A DNA stretch of 34,212 nt from Comamonadaceae bacterium (GTDB lineage: Bacteria > Pseudomonadota > Gammaproteobacteria > Burkholderiales > Burkholderiaceae_C), in assembly GCA_947452785.1 (NCBI GenBank), contig CANGDZ010000039.1:1-34212 (forward strand). The letters run 5' to 3'. The notes beneath the pieces are model-generated. The model saw nothing but the letters and a program-made list of their open reading frames with translations, made no database searches and was not told the origin of the DNA. Position numbers and translations under genes: made by a program. Shown in pieces: positions 8,662-17,768 of the stretch (position 1 is the first letter of the stretch; every line of letters starts with the position of its first letter).

Positions 8662-10662
8662 ATGCTTTACCCTGAAGAATTCGACGTGATCGTGGTCGGC
8701 GGTGGCCACGCGGGCACCGAAGCGGCGCTGGCCGCTGCCCGCATGGGCGCGAAAACCTTGCTGCTGTCGCACAACATCGAAACCCTGGGCCAGATGAGTT
8801 GCAACCCATCGATTGGCGGCATTGGCAAAGGGCACTTGGTCAAAGAGGTGGACGCTTTGGGCGGCGCCATGGCCTTGGCCACCGACGAGAGCGGGATTCA
8901 GTTTCGCATTTTGAACAGTTCCAAAGGGCCGGCTGTGCGCGCCACGCGGGCCCAGGCCGACCGTATTTTGTACAAGGCGGCGATCCGCTATCGTCTGGAA
9001 AACCAGCCCAATCTGTGGCTGTTCCAGCAGGCGGTCGACGACCTCATGGTCGAAGGCGATCGGGTGGTCGGCGCGGTGACGCAAGTGGGCATTCGTTTCC
9101 GTTCACGCACCGTGGTGCTGACGGCCGGCACCTTCTTGGATGGCAAGATCCATGTGGGTCTGCAAAACTATGCGGCAGGGCGCGCCGGCGATCCTCCCGC
9201 AGTGAGTTTGTCGGCGCGCTTGAAAGAGCTGCAATTGCCGCAAGGTCGGCTTAAAACAGGTACACCGCCTCGGCTCGATGGGCGCAGCATCGACTTCAGC
9301 CAATGCGCCGAGCAACCTGGCGACGGCGTACCCGGCGGCCTGAACCCCGAGGCCGGCGTGCCGGTGTTCAGTTTCATCGGCAAGGCCAGCATGCACCCGC
9401 AGCACATGCCCTGCTGGATCACCCACACCAACGAGCGCACCCATGACATCATCCGCTCCGGCTTTGACCGAAGCCCCATGTTCACGGGCAAGATCGAGGG
9501 CGTGGGCCCGCGCTACTGCCCGAGTGTGGAAGACAAGATCAACCGTTTTGCCGACAAAGACAGCCACCAGATTTTTCTGGAACCCGAAGGCCTGACGACC
9601 CACGAGTACTACCCCAACGGTATCTCGACCAGCTTGCCGTTTGACATTCAGTACGCGCTGGTGCGCTCCATGAAGGGACTGGAGAACGCGCACATCTTGC
9701 GCCCTGGCTACGCGATTGAATACGACTACTTCGATCCGCGCGCGTTAAAGAGCAATTTTGAAACTCGGCAGATCCAAGGCCTGTTCTTTGCCGGGCAAAT
9801 CAATGGCACCACCGGTTACGAAGAAGCGGCGGCCCAAGGCTTGTTTGCCGGGCTGAATGCCGCGTTGCAATGCCGTGGCGACGCTCCTTGGTTGCCAGCG
9901 CGTGACCAGGCCTACTTGGGCGTGCTGGTGGATGACTTGATCAGCAAAGGCGTGACCGAGCCTTACCGCATGTTTACCAGTCGCGCCGAGTTCCGTTTGC
10001 AGTTGCGCGAAGACAATGCCGATCTGCGCCTGACCGACGTGGGGCGGCAGATGGGCTTGGTGGATGACGCGCGCTGGGACGCCTTCAGCCGCAAACGCGA
10101 TGCTGTTTCACGTGAAACAGAACGCCTGAAGTCCATTTGGGTCAATCCGCGCAACTTGCCTGTAGCCGAGGCCGCGCGCGTACTGGGTAAGGCCATCGAG
10201 CACGAATACAACCTGTTTGACCTGTTGCGCCGTCCGGGCGTGAGTCTGGCCGACTTGATGGGTTTGAATGAGGGGCGCTATGCCAGCCCCGATGTTTCAC
10301 GTGAAACCTTGGGCGACGATCTGGAAGCTGTAACCGAACAGGTGGAGATTGCCGCCAAGTACGCGGGCTACATCGGGCGTCAGATCGAAGAGGTCGAGCG
10401 CTCAAGCCATTACGAGCAACTCAAATTGCCGGCGGGGTTGGACTATATGCAAGTGTCTGCGCTGTCGATCGAAGCCAGGCAAAAACTGGCCAAGCACAGA
10501 CCCGAAACCTTGGGCTTGGCTTCGCGTATCTCGGGCATCACGCCAGCGACCATTTCTTTGTTGTTGATTCACCTGAAGAAGGGTGGCGTCAAAGGCTTTA
10601 AGTTGGCGACGCCTGCCGAAGCTGTTTCGCAAGTCGTTGCCGTGCAGGAAGGTTCGGCATGA
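8662..10662 (+). CDS. mnmG: tRNA U34 5-carboxymethylaminomethyl modification enzyme MnmG (GidA)
   Basis: MnmG works with MnmE to modify the wobble uridine of certain tRNAs, using FAD, NADH and methylene-tetrahydrofolate. The 666-residue protein starts at [20 protein letters not shown], where GGGHAG (13-18) is the FAD site. The conserved [12 protein letters not shown] follows near residue 48, and the C-terminal helical domain that contacts MnmE and tRNA is complete. The open frame upstream of this Met is not protein-like. The stop overlaps the rsmG start by four bases (ATGA). Two parS sites lie inside the 3' third, each encoding VSRET (residues 482-486 and 545-549). Confidence 0.97.
   Translation: MLYPEEFDVIVVGGGHAGTEAALAAARMGAKTLLLSHNIETLGQMSCNPSIGGIGKGHLVKEVDALGGAMALATDESGIQFRILNSSKGPAVRATRAQADRILYKAAIRYRLENQPNLWLFQQAVDDLMVEGDRVVGAVTQVGIRFRSRTVVLTAGTFLDGKIHVGLQNYAAGRAGDPPAVSLSARLKELQLPQGRLKTGTPPRLDGRSIDFSQCAEQPGDGVPGGLNPEAGVPVFSFIGKASMHPQHMPCWITHTNERTHDIIRSGFDRSPMFTGKIEGVGPRYCPSVEDKINRFADKDSHQIFLEPEGLTTHEYYPNGISTSLPFDIQYALVRSMKGLENAHILRPGYAIEYDYFDPRALKSNFETRQIQGLFFAGQINGTTGYEEAAAQGLFAGLNAALQCRGDAPWLPARDQAYLGVLVDDLISKGVTEPYRMFTSRAEFRLQLREDNADLRLTDVGRQMGLVDDARWDAFSRKRDAVSRETERLKSIWVNPRNLPVAEAARVLGKAIEHEYNLFDLLRRPGVSLADLMGLNEGRYASPDVSRETLGDDLEAVTEQVEIAAKYAGYIGRQIEEVERSSHYEQLKLPAGLDYMQVSALSIEARQKLAKHRPETLGLASRISGITPATISLLLIHLKKGGVKGFKLATPAEAVSQVVAVQEGSA
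10104..10119. promoter_or_regulatory. parS site 1 (perfect), inside mnmG
   Basis: TGTTTCACGTGAAACA is a perfect 16-base palindrome identical to the chromosomal parS consensus bound by ParB. It lies in the mnmG coding region, about 3.2 kb upstream of the parB start. Confidence 0.93.
10293..10308. promoter_or_regulatory. parS site 2, inside mnmG
   Basis: TGTTTCACGTGAAACC matches the parS consensus at 15 of 16 bases, 189 bases after site 1 and in the same reading phase of mnmG. Confidence 0.88.
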
Positions 10663-11318
10663 GTGACGCCTTGGCCGCGCCCTTGCGCGAGGGCGTCCAG
10701 GCCTTGGGCCTGGCACTGTCAGATGACACGCAGCAGCAGTTGCTCGCCTTCATGGCGCTGATCCAGAAATGGACCAAGGTTTACAACTTGACGGCCGTGC
10801 GTGACCCGCAAGAAATGCTGACGCACCACCTGCTAGACAGCCTGTCGGCGCTGTCGCCGTTGTTGCGTCATAGCGGCGGCCAGCCGATTCGCCTGTTGGA
10901 TGTGGGCTCCGGCGGCGGGTTGCCGGGCGTGGTGCTGGCCATTTGCCGGCCCGAGATCCAGGTGACCTGTGTTGACACGGTGGGCAAGAAGGCGGCGTTT
11001 ATTCAGCAAGTGGCCGTGACCTTACGCCAGCCCAATTTGCGCGGCTTGCATGCCCGTGTGGAGTCGGTGCAAGAGCACTATGACGTGGTGTGTTCGCGCG
11101 CCTTTGCCTCGCTCAAAGACTTTACCCAATGGTCGCAGTCCGCCTTGGCCGAAGGCGGCGTGTGGATGGCCATGAAGGGCAAGGTGCCCGCCGATGAGAT
11201 GGCCCAGCTGCCCCCCGGGGTGGAAGTGTTTCACGTGGAACACTTGACCGTGCCGGGCTTGGATGCCGAGCGCTGCGTGCTGTGGTTGCGCCCTCGCACC
11301 GAGGGCGGCGCTTCGTAG
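10659..11318 (+). CDS. rsmG: 16S rRNA G527 N7-methyltransferase RsmG (GidB)
   Basis: RsmG methylates N7 of G527 in 16S rRNA using S-adenosylmethionine. The 219-residue protein has the methyltransferase motif [15 protein letters not shown] (residues 79-92). It also has the family segment [21 protein letters not shown] cut across residues 38-57. The start overlaps the mnmG stop (ATGA), the usual arrangement. Near the C-terminus the codons for VFHVEH contain a third parS-like site. Function follows strongly from family and context. Confidence 0.95.
   Translation: MSDALAAPLREGVQALGLALSDDTQQQLLAFMALIQKWTKVYNLTAVRDPQEMLTHHLLDSLSALSPLLRHSGGQPIRLLDVGSGGGLPGVVLAICRPEIQVTCVDTVGKKAAFIQQVAVTLRQPNLRGLHARVESVQEHYDVVCSRAFASLKDFTQWSQSALAEGGVWMAMKGKVPADEMAQLPPGVEVFHVEHLTVPGLDAERCVLWLRPRTEGGAS
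11227..11242. promoter_or_regulatory. parS-like site 3, inside rsmG
   Basis: TGTTTCACGTGGAACA matches the parS consensus at 15 of 16 bases. It lies near the 3' end of rsmG, about 775 bases before parA. Confidence 0.85.
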
Positions 11319-11374
11319 CTTGACGCACAAAAGCATCACGTACACTTGGGTGATTCCAATACCCGGTGAAACAG

Positions 11375-11989
11375 ATGTTTGGCGTTTCAGATTACGGTGC
11401 TTTTGTCGCCGCCTTTGTGTTGTTGTTGTTCCTGCCTGGCCCGGGCAATTTGGCATTGATCACCTCTACCAGCCAAGGCCGCTTAAAGGGTGGCGTGGCG
11501 TCGGTGCTGGGCCTGCTGGTCGGTGACCAGATCTTGTTGTGGCTGACGGTGGCCGGTGTGGCCGCCCTGCTGCAAACCTACCCCACGTTGTTTGCCGCGA
11601 TGCAGTGGTTGGGCGCCGCTTACTTGGCATGGCTCGGCTTCAAAATGCTGACCGCCCAGCCTGGCCAAGGCCCGAGCGTACGCATCACGCCCGGCCAGTA
11701 TTTCCGCGACACCATGGTCATCACGTTGTTCAACCCGAAGGCGATCATGTTTTACTTCGCTTTTTTCCCGCAATTCATTGATCCTGCAACCCACCAGGGG
11801 TGGGTCACGTTTGCGTTCATGGCTGCCACCATCGCAGTGTTGGGTTTTCTCTATTGCCTCGGTGTGGTGTTGATCACGCACTACATGGCTGAGCGTATCC
11901 GCGCGAATGTCACCCTGTCGGGCGCGCTGCAAAAATTGGCTGGTCTGTTTCTGATCGGTTTCGGCGTGAAACTCGCTTTGTCTAAATAA
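11375..11989 (+). CDS. LysE family amino acid exporter
   Basis: The 204-residue membrane protein has about six hydrophobic segments typical of LysE/RhtB exporters. The family signature near the start, FLPGPGNLALITSTSQGR, is present, as is the central FNPKAIMFYFAFFPQF. Such proteins expel amino acids or derivatives; substrate not predictable. A GTG at 11366 would add three codons; ATG 11375 is preferred because GGTGAA lies at a fair distance before it. It sits between rsmG and parA on the same strand, 13 bases before parA, so it is likely part of the same transcript although its role is unrelated to segregation. Confidence 0.88.
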   Translation: MFGVSDYGAFVAAFVLLLFLPGPGNLALITSTSQGRLKGGVASVLGLLVGDQILLWLTVAGVAALLQTYPTLFAAMQWLGAAYLAWLGFKMLTAQPGQGPSVRITPGQYFRDTMVITLFNPKAIMFYFAFFPQFIDPATHQGWVTFAFMAATIAVLGFLYCLGVVLITHYMAERIRANVTLSGALQKLAGLFLIGFGVKLALSK

Positions 11990-12002
11990 AGATCTGAACG
12001 CC

Positions 12003-12773
12003 ATGGCCAAAATATTCTGTATAGCAAACCAAAAAGGCGGCGTGGGCAAGACCACGACCACGGTTAACTTGGCGGCAGGTTTGGCCCTGGTCGGGCAGCG
12101 CGTTTTGTTGGTTGACTTGGATCCTCAGGGCAATGCCACCATGGGTTCAGGCATCGACAAACGCCAATTGGCGCTGACGGTCTACGACGTCTTGCTGGAG
12201 TCGGCCAGCATCATGGAAGCCGCGATCTTCGCTGACAAATGCGGCTACCACGTTGTCGGCGCCAACCGCGAACTGGCGGGTGCCGAGGTTGAGTTGGTGG
12301 ACTTGGAGCACCGCGACCAGCGCCTGAAGCTGGCCTTGGCCCAGGTTCAAGACAACTTTGATTTTGTGCTGATCGACTGCCCGCCGTCCTTGTCCATGCT
12401 CACGCTCAATGGCCTGTGCTCGGCGCATGGCGTGATCGTGCCGATGCAGTGCGAGTATTTTGCCTTGGAGGGCCTGACCGACCTGGTCAACACCATCAAA
12501 CAAGTGCACGCCAATTTGAACCGCGATCTGAAGATCATTGGCCTGTTGCGTGTGATGTTCGATCCGCGCATCACATTGCAGCAGCAGGTGAGCGAGCAGC
12601 TCAAGGCACACTTTGGCGATAAGGTGTTCAACACCGTCATCCCGCGCAATGTGCGTCTGGCCGAGGCGCCCAGCTACGGTCTGCCCGGTGTGGTGTTTGA
12701 TCCGCCGGCCAAAGGCAGTCAGGCCTTTGTCGCATTCGCCCGTGAGTTGGTTGAACGAATTCCCACAATGTGA
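12003..12773 (+). CDS. parA: Chromosome partitioning ATPase ParA
   Basis: ParA is a Walker-type ATPase that binds DNA without sequence specificity and, with ParB bound at parS, moves the origin region. The 256-residue protein has the deviant Walker A KGGVGKTTT (residues 11-19), the VDLDPQGN motif, and Walker B LIDCPPSLS near residue 121. The absence of an N-terminal helix-turn-helix extension fits the short chromosomal (Soj-like) class. The TGA stop is followed one base later by the ATG of the next gene, so the two are translationally close. Confidence 0.96.
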   Translation: MAKIFCIANQKGGVGKTTTTVNLAAGLALVGQRVLLVDLDPQGNATMGSGIDKRQLALTVYDVLLESASIMEAAIFADKCGYHVVGANRELAGAEVELVDLEHRDQRLKLALAQVQDNFDFVLIDCPPSLSMLTLNGLCSAHGVIVPMQCEYFALEGLTDLVNTIKQVHANLNRDLKIIGLLRVMFDPRITLQQQVSEQLKAHFGDKVFNTVIPRNVRLAEAPSYGLPGVVFDPPAKGSQAFVAFARELVERIPTM

Positions 12774-12774
12774 A

Positions 12775-13314
12775 ATGAAAGTGCCCCGCGTCTTGGTGTT
12801 GCCGGGCTGGCAAGGCAGTGGCTCCACGCATTGGCAAATGCGCTGGGTGGCCGCGCATGGCTATGCCGTGGTGGAGCAGCATGACTGGTTGCGTCCCTTG
12901 CGCGGCGACTGGCTGATGCGCCTGGAAGAAGCCGTGCTCGAGGCCCCTGGCGAGGTGGTGCTGGTGGCGAACGGTCTGGGATGCCACCAGGTGGCAGCCT
13001 GGGCGTCACATTCGCGCCACGGCGCCAAAGTCCGAGCCGCTTTGCTGGTGGCGCCGGTCGACATGCAAACGCCTGTGCTGAGCCAAGCCCTGCCCAGTTG
13101 GTCGCCGGTGCCGCGTCAACGTCTGCCCTTTAAGGCGGTGGTGGTAGGCAGTGGAAATGATCCGTACTGCAGCTTGGACGAGGCGCAAACGCTGGCCTTG
13201 AACTGGGGCGCGCAATGGGTGAACCTGGGCACTTCGGGCCCGGTCAACGGCGAACCGAAACTGGGCGACTGGCCACAAGGCCTGGCGCTATTGACTGAAC
13301 TTTTGAAAGATTGA
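12775..13314 (+). CDS. RBBP9/YdeN-like alpha/beta hydrolase fold, catalytic triad lost
   Basis: The 179-residue protein starts MKVPRVLVLPGWQGSGSTHW and keeps the RBBP9/YdeN serine hydrolase layout. The nucleophile elbow, usually HSLGC in this family, reads NGLGC (residues 66-70), so Gly67 (codon GGT) stands where the Ser should be. The Asp of NDPYC is kept (Asp129). The GHIN motif that brings the catalytic His reads GPVN, with Pro156 in place of His. The frame is intact, so the product is likely made but not a classical hydrolase. It sits one base after parA and two bases before the parB ATG, inside the partition operon. Role unknown. Confidence 0.8.
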   Translation: MKVPRVLVLPGWQGSGSTHWQMRWVAAHGYAVVEQHDWLRPLRGDWLMRLEEAVLEAPGEVVLVANGLGCHQVAAWASHSRHGAKVRAALLVAPVDMQTPVLSQALPSWSPVPRQRLPFKAVVVGSGNDPYCSLDEAQTLALNWGAQWVNLGTSGPVNGEPKLGDWPQGLALLTELLKD

Positions 13315-13316
13315 CC

Positions 13317-14237
13317 ATGGTCACGAAAAAACCCAAAGGCCTCGGCCGCGGACTGGAAGCCTTGCTGGGCCCTAAAGTGCAAGAAGCACCGACCCACGCC
13401 GCAGGCGTGGCCAACGACGGCATCTCCACTACTTTGGCGCTGGACGCCTTGGTGCCAGGCGTGTACCAACCGCGCACACGCATGGACGAGGGCGCTTTGT
13501 ACGAGTTGGCCGAATCCATCAAGGTGCAAGGCATCATGCAACCGATTTTGGTACGCCAGTTGCACGAGGGACCCAACGCCGGCAAGTACGAAATCATTGC
13601 CGGCGAGCGACGTTTCCGGGCCTCGCGTTTAGCGGGTCTGGACCGTGTGCCGGTGCTGGTGCGCGACGTCCCTAACGAGTCTGCAGCAGCGATGGCGCTA
13701 ATTGAAAACATCCAACGCGAAGACCTGAACCCCTTGGAAGAAGCCCAGGGCTTGCAACGACTGATCAAAGAGTTCGGCCTGACGCATGAAACCGCCGCCC
13801 AGGCCGTGGGCCGCTCGCGCAGCGCTGCCAGCAATTTGCTGCGTTTGCTGAACCTGGCCGAGCCAGTGCAAACCATGCTGATGGCCGGTGACTTGGACAT
13901 GGGCCATGCCCGCGCTTTGTTGTCGCTGGATCGGGCCACCCAAATCACAGCGGCGAACCAAATCACCGCCAAAAAAATGTCGGTTCGCGAGACTGAAAGC
14001 TTGGTTAAAAAACTCAGCGCCGAATTCAATTTGGTGCCGCAAAAACCCAAGAAAGAAAAATCGCGCGACATCCGTCGGGTCGAAGAGGAATTGGCCGATT
14101 TGCTGATGGCGGAGGTGGAGGTGCGCATCAAAAAGCGCGTCAAACGCCACGGCAAGATGGAAGAGATGGGCGAGCTGTCGATACAGTTCGGTTCGCTCGA
14201 AGCGCTCAACGGCTTGATTGACCGCTTGCGCGGCTAA
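13317..14237 (+). CDS. parB: Chromosome partitioning protein ParB
   Basis: ParB is a CTP-dependent clamp that loads at parS and spreads on DNA. The 306-residue protein starts MVTKKPKGLGRGLEALLG, with the ParA-stimulating basic N-terminus. It continues with the CTP-binding box around GERRFRA (residues 96-102), ENIQREDLNPLEEA (130-143), a helix-turn-helix at about 157-180 that reads parS, and a C-terminal dimerisation part after residue 270. ATG 13317 is chosen over an in-frame TTG six bases earlier. Three parS sites lie upstream in the same operon. Confidence 0.96.
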   Translation: MVTKKPKGLGRGLEALLGPKVQEAPTHAAGVANDGISTTLALDALVPGVYQPRTRMDEGALYELAESIKVQGIMQPILVRQLHEGPNAGKYEIIAGERRFRASRLAGLDRVPVLVRDVPNESAAAMALIENIQREDLNPLEEAQGLQRLIKEFGLTHETAAQAVGRSRSAASNLLRLLNLAEPVQTMLMAGDLDMGHARALLSLDRATQITAANQITAKKMSVRETESLVKKLSAEFNLVPQKPKKEKSRDIRRVEEELADLLMAEVEVRIKKRVKRHGKMEEMGELSIQFGSLEALNGLIDRLRG

Positions 14238-14247
14238 AGCCCAGAGC

Positions 14248-15996
14248 ATGTTCTCGTTGCGTCAAATTGTGCTTCGCTGGTGGCGGCTCGAGTCGTCCCT
14301 GCGTCTGGCACCGGGCTTCACGCGCGAGCAGTTGCTGGCCATGTGTTTGTTGGTGATCGGCGTCAACGCGCTCACCTTTTATGTTTTGCCGCAGTCCGAC
14401 TACGACCACCGCGCCAATTTGCTGGCAGCAGCAATACTGTTGGCGATGCTGCCGTTTGCGCTGTCGCCCCGACTGCTTGTGGTGCTGGTGAATATGGCAT
14501 TGGTGGTGGCCATATCGCTAATTGTGTACATCGCCACCGAGACTGGCGGCATCAACTCATCGGCGCTGGTTTTTTTAACCGTGTTGTCGGTGCCCGCGCT
14601 GTTCTTTTTGGGGCCGCGAGGCGCAGGCGTTTGGATGGGATTGTTGTTTGCGGTGTACCTGTGGCTGTTGATGGCCACCCTGCACGGTGATATGGTCCGC
14701 CCCCCCCCAAATTCAGGCACGCTCTTGTGGGCCTTGTCAAATCATGTCTTTGCTGCGGCCAGTTTGGTGTTGGTCTTGCGTTTGTATGACCGGCTGCACC
14801 ACACCCAACTGGCCGTTGTGCAAGAGCGCAACCGCGAGCTGGAAGCCACCCAGACCCATTTGATGGAGGCGCAAGCGCACAAGGACGAATTTGTGGCGGC
14901 CGTGGGCCATGAGCTGCGCACACCCATGAACGCCATCTTGGGCCTGAATGGCGTGCTGCGCGAAGAGTTCGCGGACGATCCGATCAATGCCGAAACGGCC
15001 GAGCACATTCGCCGCTCCACCGAGCACTTGTTGCACGTGGTCAATGACATTTTGGACTTTGCCCAGCTGCAAGCTGGACGCGTGAACTTCTTCCCAGAGG
15101 CGTGTTTGCTGGCCCCTTGGCTGGACTCCACCGTCCAGCCCTTCAAGGCCCGAGCGCAAGCCAAGGGTTTGGCTTGGCAGCTTCAGTTGGTGCCAGCGCT
15201 GCCGCTTGAGATCTGGATCGATCGCCAACGCCTTGCGCAAATCCTGGGTTACCTGCTGGACAACGCCATCAAATTCACCGCCAGCGGCGCGCTCACCCTG
15301 ACTCTGCGCCAGCAAGGCGACAGCCTGCGTGTTGAAGTGCAAGACACGGGCCGAGGCATTGCGCCTGAGCGGCACCAGCAGATCTTCAATCGCTTTGAGT
15401 CGGCCGATGTGGCGACCAACCAGGCCTTTGGCGGCACCGGCTTGGGTCTGAGTATTTGCGAGCGTCTGATGGTCTTGCAGGGTGGGCGTATCGGTGTGCA
15501 CAGCGCCGTCGGGCAAGGGGCGTTGTTTTGGTTCGAGTTGCCGCTCCAGTTGTCACTGCGGCCCGCAGAAACCGCCCCATCCCATACCCTTTTGGCCAGC
15601 GACGCGGCGTTTGACGTTCTGGTGGTAGATGACAATGCCATGAACTTGATGGTGGCGCAGCTGCAGTTGCGCAAGGCTTGGCCACAAGTGCACGTCACCA
15701 CCGCCAGTTCTGGGGCCCAGGCGCTGGCGTTGATTCAGACGCAGTATTTTGATGTGGCCTTGATCGACATGGTCATGCCCGACATGGACGGCATGGCGGT
15801 CACGCGTGCTTTGCGCCAACTGCCGTTGCCGTTGCGCAATCTGCCGGTGGTTGCCTTGACGGCCAACACCAACCCGGTAGACCGTCAGCGTTGTCTGGAT
15901 GCGGGAATGAACCGGGTGCTCTACAAACCCATGGACCCCGAGCTCATGATCAGCAACGTCTCCGAAGCCGTTGCGTTGAATAAGGTGCCGGCATGA
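14248..15996 (+). CDS. Hybrid sensor histidine kinase/response regulator 1
   Basis: The 582-residue protein has about six hydrophobic membrane segments (residues 25-185) with no large periplasmic domain. A coiled linker leads to a HisKA domain with His221 (GHELRTPMN). An HATPase follows (Asn339 in LLDNAIKFT; DTGRG from Asp366; GGTGLGLSI from Gly395), and then a C-terminal receiver with phospho-acceptor Asp507 (LIDMVMPDMDG) and the conserved Lys in LYKPMDP. There is no HPt or output domain, so phosphate must pass to another protein. It begins ten bases after parB and overlaps the next kinase by four bases. Residues 152-154 are encoded by a nine-C tract. Confidence 0.93.
   Translation: MFSLRQIVLRWWRLESSLRLAPGFTREQLLAMCLLVIGVNALTFYVLPQSDYDHRANLLAAAILLAMLPFALSPRLLVVLVNMALVVAISLIVYIATETGGINSSALVFLTVLSVPALFFLGPRGAGVWMGLLFAVYLWLLMATLHGDMVRPPPNSGTLLWALSNHVFAAASLVLVLRLYDRLHHTQLAVVQERNRELEATQTHLMEAQAHKDEFVAAVGHELRTPMNAILGLNGVLREEFADDPINAETAEHIRRSTEHLLHVVNDILDFAQLQAGRVNFFPEACLLAPWLDSTVQPFKARAQAKGLAWQLQLVPALPLEIWIDRQRLAQILGYLLDNAIKFTASGALTLTLRQQGDSLRVEVQDTGRGIAPERHQQIFNRFESADVATNQAFGGTGLGLSICERLMVLQGGRIGVHSAVGQGALFWFELPLQLSLRPAETAPSHTLLASDAAFDVLVVDDNAMNLMVAQLQLRKAWPQVHVTTASSGAQALALIQTQYFDVALIDMVMPDMDGMAVTRALRQLPLPLRNLPVVALTANTNPVDRQRCLDAGMNRVLYKPMDPELMISNVSEAVALNKVPA
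14700..14708 (+). repeat. Nine-C homopolymer inside the kinase 1 gene
   Basis: Nine consecutive C bases run from the last base of the codon for Arg151 through Pro152-154. A one-base change in tract length would shift the frame before the HisKA domain. It is the longest homopolymer I noticed in a coding region of this window. Confidence 0.9.
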
Positions 15997-17765
15997 CACT
16001 CGCCCGTTTGCAGCAATGGCTGGAGCAGGTACTGGTGCCTCGCCTGCCGCAGGCCTTCAGGCACGGCAAGATGCCGTACTTGTTTTTGTTTGAGGCGATC
16101 CTAACGCTCGTCCTGCTCAGCTTTCCACTGATCAACCCCTATCACCAGGCGCCCATGACCTCGCTTGCCTTTGGCGTGGCCATGATGCTGCAGATGGTAC
16201 TGATCAGCCGCGGCATGCCCCTCAGCGAAGCGATCCATTTGATTTGTCTGCTCGGTGTCGTCTACTTGGTTCATGCGGCCTGGACTTCGGGCGGCCTGTT
16301 GTCGCCGCGTCTGTCTTGGATGCTGATTTTGCCGGTGATTCCTTTCTACATCATTGGCCCCAGGGCCGGCTATGTGTGGCTGGGTGTGGTGTTTGCGGCG
16401 CAAGTGGGGGTCGCGGTGTTGACCGCGCAAGGCTGGTTGCTGCAAGCGCTGCCCAGCGACGATGCCCAAAGCAAGTATGCCTTTGCCACTTTTTCTATCG
16501 TCACCTTGATGCTGGTGCTGGTGCCCTTGGTGTACGACCGCCAGTACAGGGCGGCTTTGCGCGAAAGCCGCTTGCGCCAACAAGAGCTGGAGAAAAAACA
16601 AGCCGAGCTTGAGCAGGCGCGGGACATGCGCGAGCACTTTATTGCCTCGGTCAGTCATGAGCTGCGCACGCCTATGAATGCGATCTTGGGCTTTAACAGC
16701 TTGTTGATGAAGCGCGTTCACAATAAACCCCGGGCGCAAGAAATTCTGGCGCATACCAGCCAGTCAGCCGATCACCTGATGACCGTGATCAACGACGTGC
16801 TGGATTTTTCGCAGTTCTTATCTGGTAGATTGACGGCGCATGCCGAAACCTTTGTTTTGCGCGAGACGGTGCGCCATGCCTTTGATTTGTTTGCGCCGCG
16901 CGTCAAGAGCATGGAGTTGACTTATCGCTGCGAAATCGAAGAAGGTGTGCCCGAGTGGGTCAACACCGACCGTCATCGCTTGATGCAAATCTTGGTTAAT
17001 CTGCTGGGCAATGCGCTCAAATTCACGCATGAAGGTCAGGTGGTGTTGCGCGTGCAGTGGGGCAAGCCCGGCGTCTTGTTCTCTGTCGAGGACACGGGCA
17101 TTGGCATCGCCCTTGAGGACCAACCCCATATCTTCACCCGATTCACGCAGGCCCAGGGGGAGATCCAGAAACGCTACGGCGGCAACGGTCTGGGCCTGGC
17201 GATTACCCAAGGACTGGTGGAGCTGCTGGAAGGAGAGATTGGTTTTGACAGCACCCCGGGCCAGGGCTCGTGCTTTTGGTTCCGCCTGCCATTGACGGCA
17301 CAAACCCCGCCGCCTGCGAAACTCCCGGCGAGTAAGGTATGGCAAACTGCCGGGCAAGCTTGTCGATTTTTGGTGGTGGACGATCACCATCTGAACCGTT
17401 TATTGGTCAAACAAATATTGAAAAATGCCTGGCCCGAGAGCACGGTGGTCGAGGCAGAAAATGGCGCTCAAGCGCTAGACCTTTGGCGTGCGCAACGCTT
17501 TGATTTAGTGTTCATGGACATGCTCATGCCGGTGATGGACGGCGTGCAAACCACGCAAGCCATTCGCCAGTCCTTCACGTCACACGGTCTTGCACCGGTG
17601 ATCGGATTGACCGCGAACGTCAACCCTCAGGATCTGCAGCGATTCAAAGACGCCGGACTGAGCGCCTTGATTCTCAAGCCGTTCGACCCCGTCAAGCTGT
17701 GCGACGAGGTCGAAGCCTTGCTGCTGCGAGGCACACCCCTTGCCGCGCCTCCCCCCGCAACCTGA
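15993..17765 (+). CDS. Hybrid sensor histidine kinase/response regulator 2
   Basis: The 590-residue protein repeats the plan of the kinase before it: about six membrane segments, HisKA with His222 (SHELRTPMN), HATPase (Asn340 in LLGNALKFT; DTGIGIA; GGNGLGLAI) and a receiver with Asp509 (FMDMLMPVMDG) and Lys in LKPFDP. The key residues fall within two positions of those of kinase 1 (His221, Asp507), so the pair looks like an old tandem duplication. The start overlaps the upstream stop (ATGA), implying coupled translation. No HPt or DNA-binding partner is nearby. Signal and target unknown. Confidence 0.93.
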   Translation: MTLARLQQWLEQVLVPRLPQAFRHGKMPYLFLFEAILTLVLLSFPLINPYHQAPMTSLAFGVAMMLQMVLISRGMPLSEAIHLICLLGVVYLVHAAWTSGGLLSPRLSWMLILPVIPFYIIGPRAGYVWLGVVFAAQVGVAVLTAQGWLLQALPSDDAQSKYAFATFSIVTLMLVLVPLVYDRQYRAALRESRLRQQELEKKQAELEQARDMREHFIASVSHELRTPMNAILGFNSLLMKRVHNKPRAQEILAHTSQSADHLMTVINDVLDFSQFLSGRLTAHAETFVLRETVRHAFDLFAPRVKSMELTYRCEIEEGVPEWVNTDRHRLMQILVNLLGNALKFTHEGQVVLRVQWGKPGVLFSVEDTGIGIALEDQPHIFTRFTQAQGEIQKRYGGNGLGLAITQGLVELLEGEIGFDSTPGQGSCFWFRLPLTAQTPPPAKLPASKVWQTAGQACRFLVVDDHHLNRLLVKQILKNAWPESTVVEAENGAQALDLWRAQRFDLVFMDMLMPVMDGVQTTQAIRQSFTSHGLAPVIGLTANVNPQDLQRFKDAGLSALILKPFDPVKLCDEVEALLLRGTPLAAPPPAT

Positions 17766-17768
17766 TCT

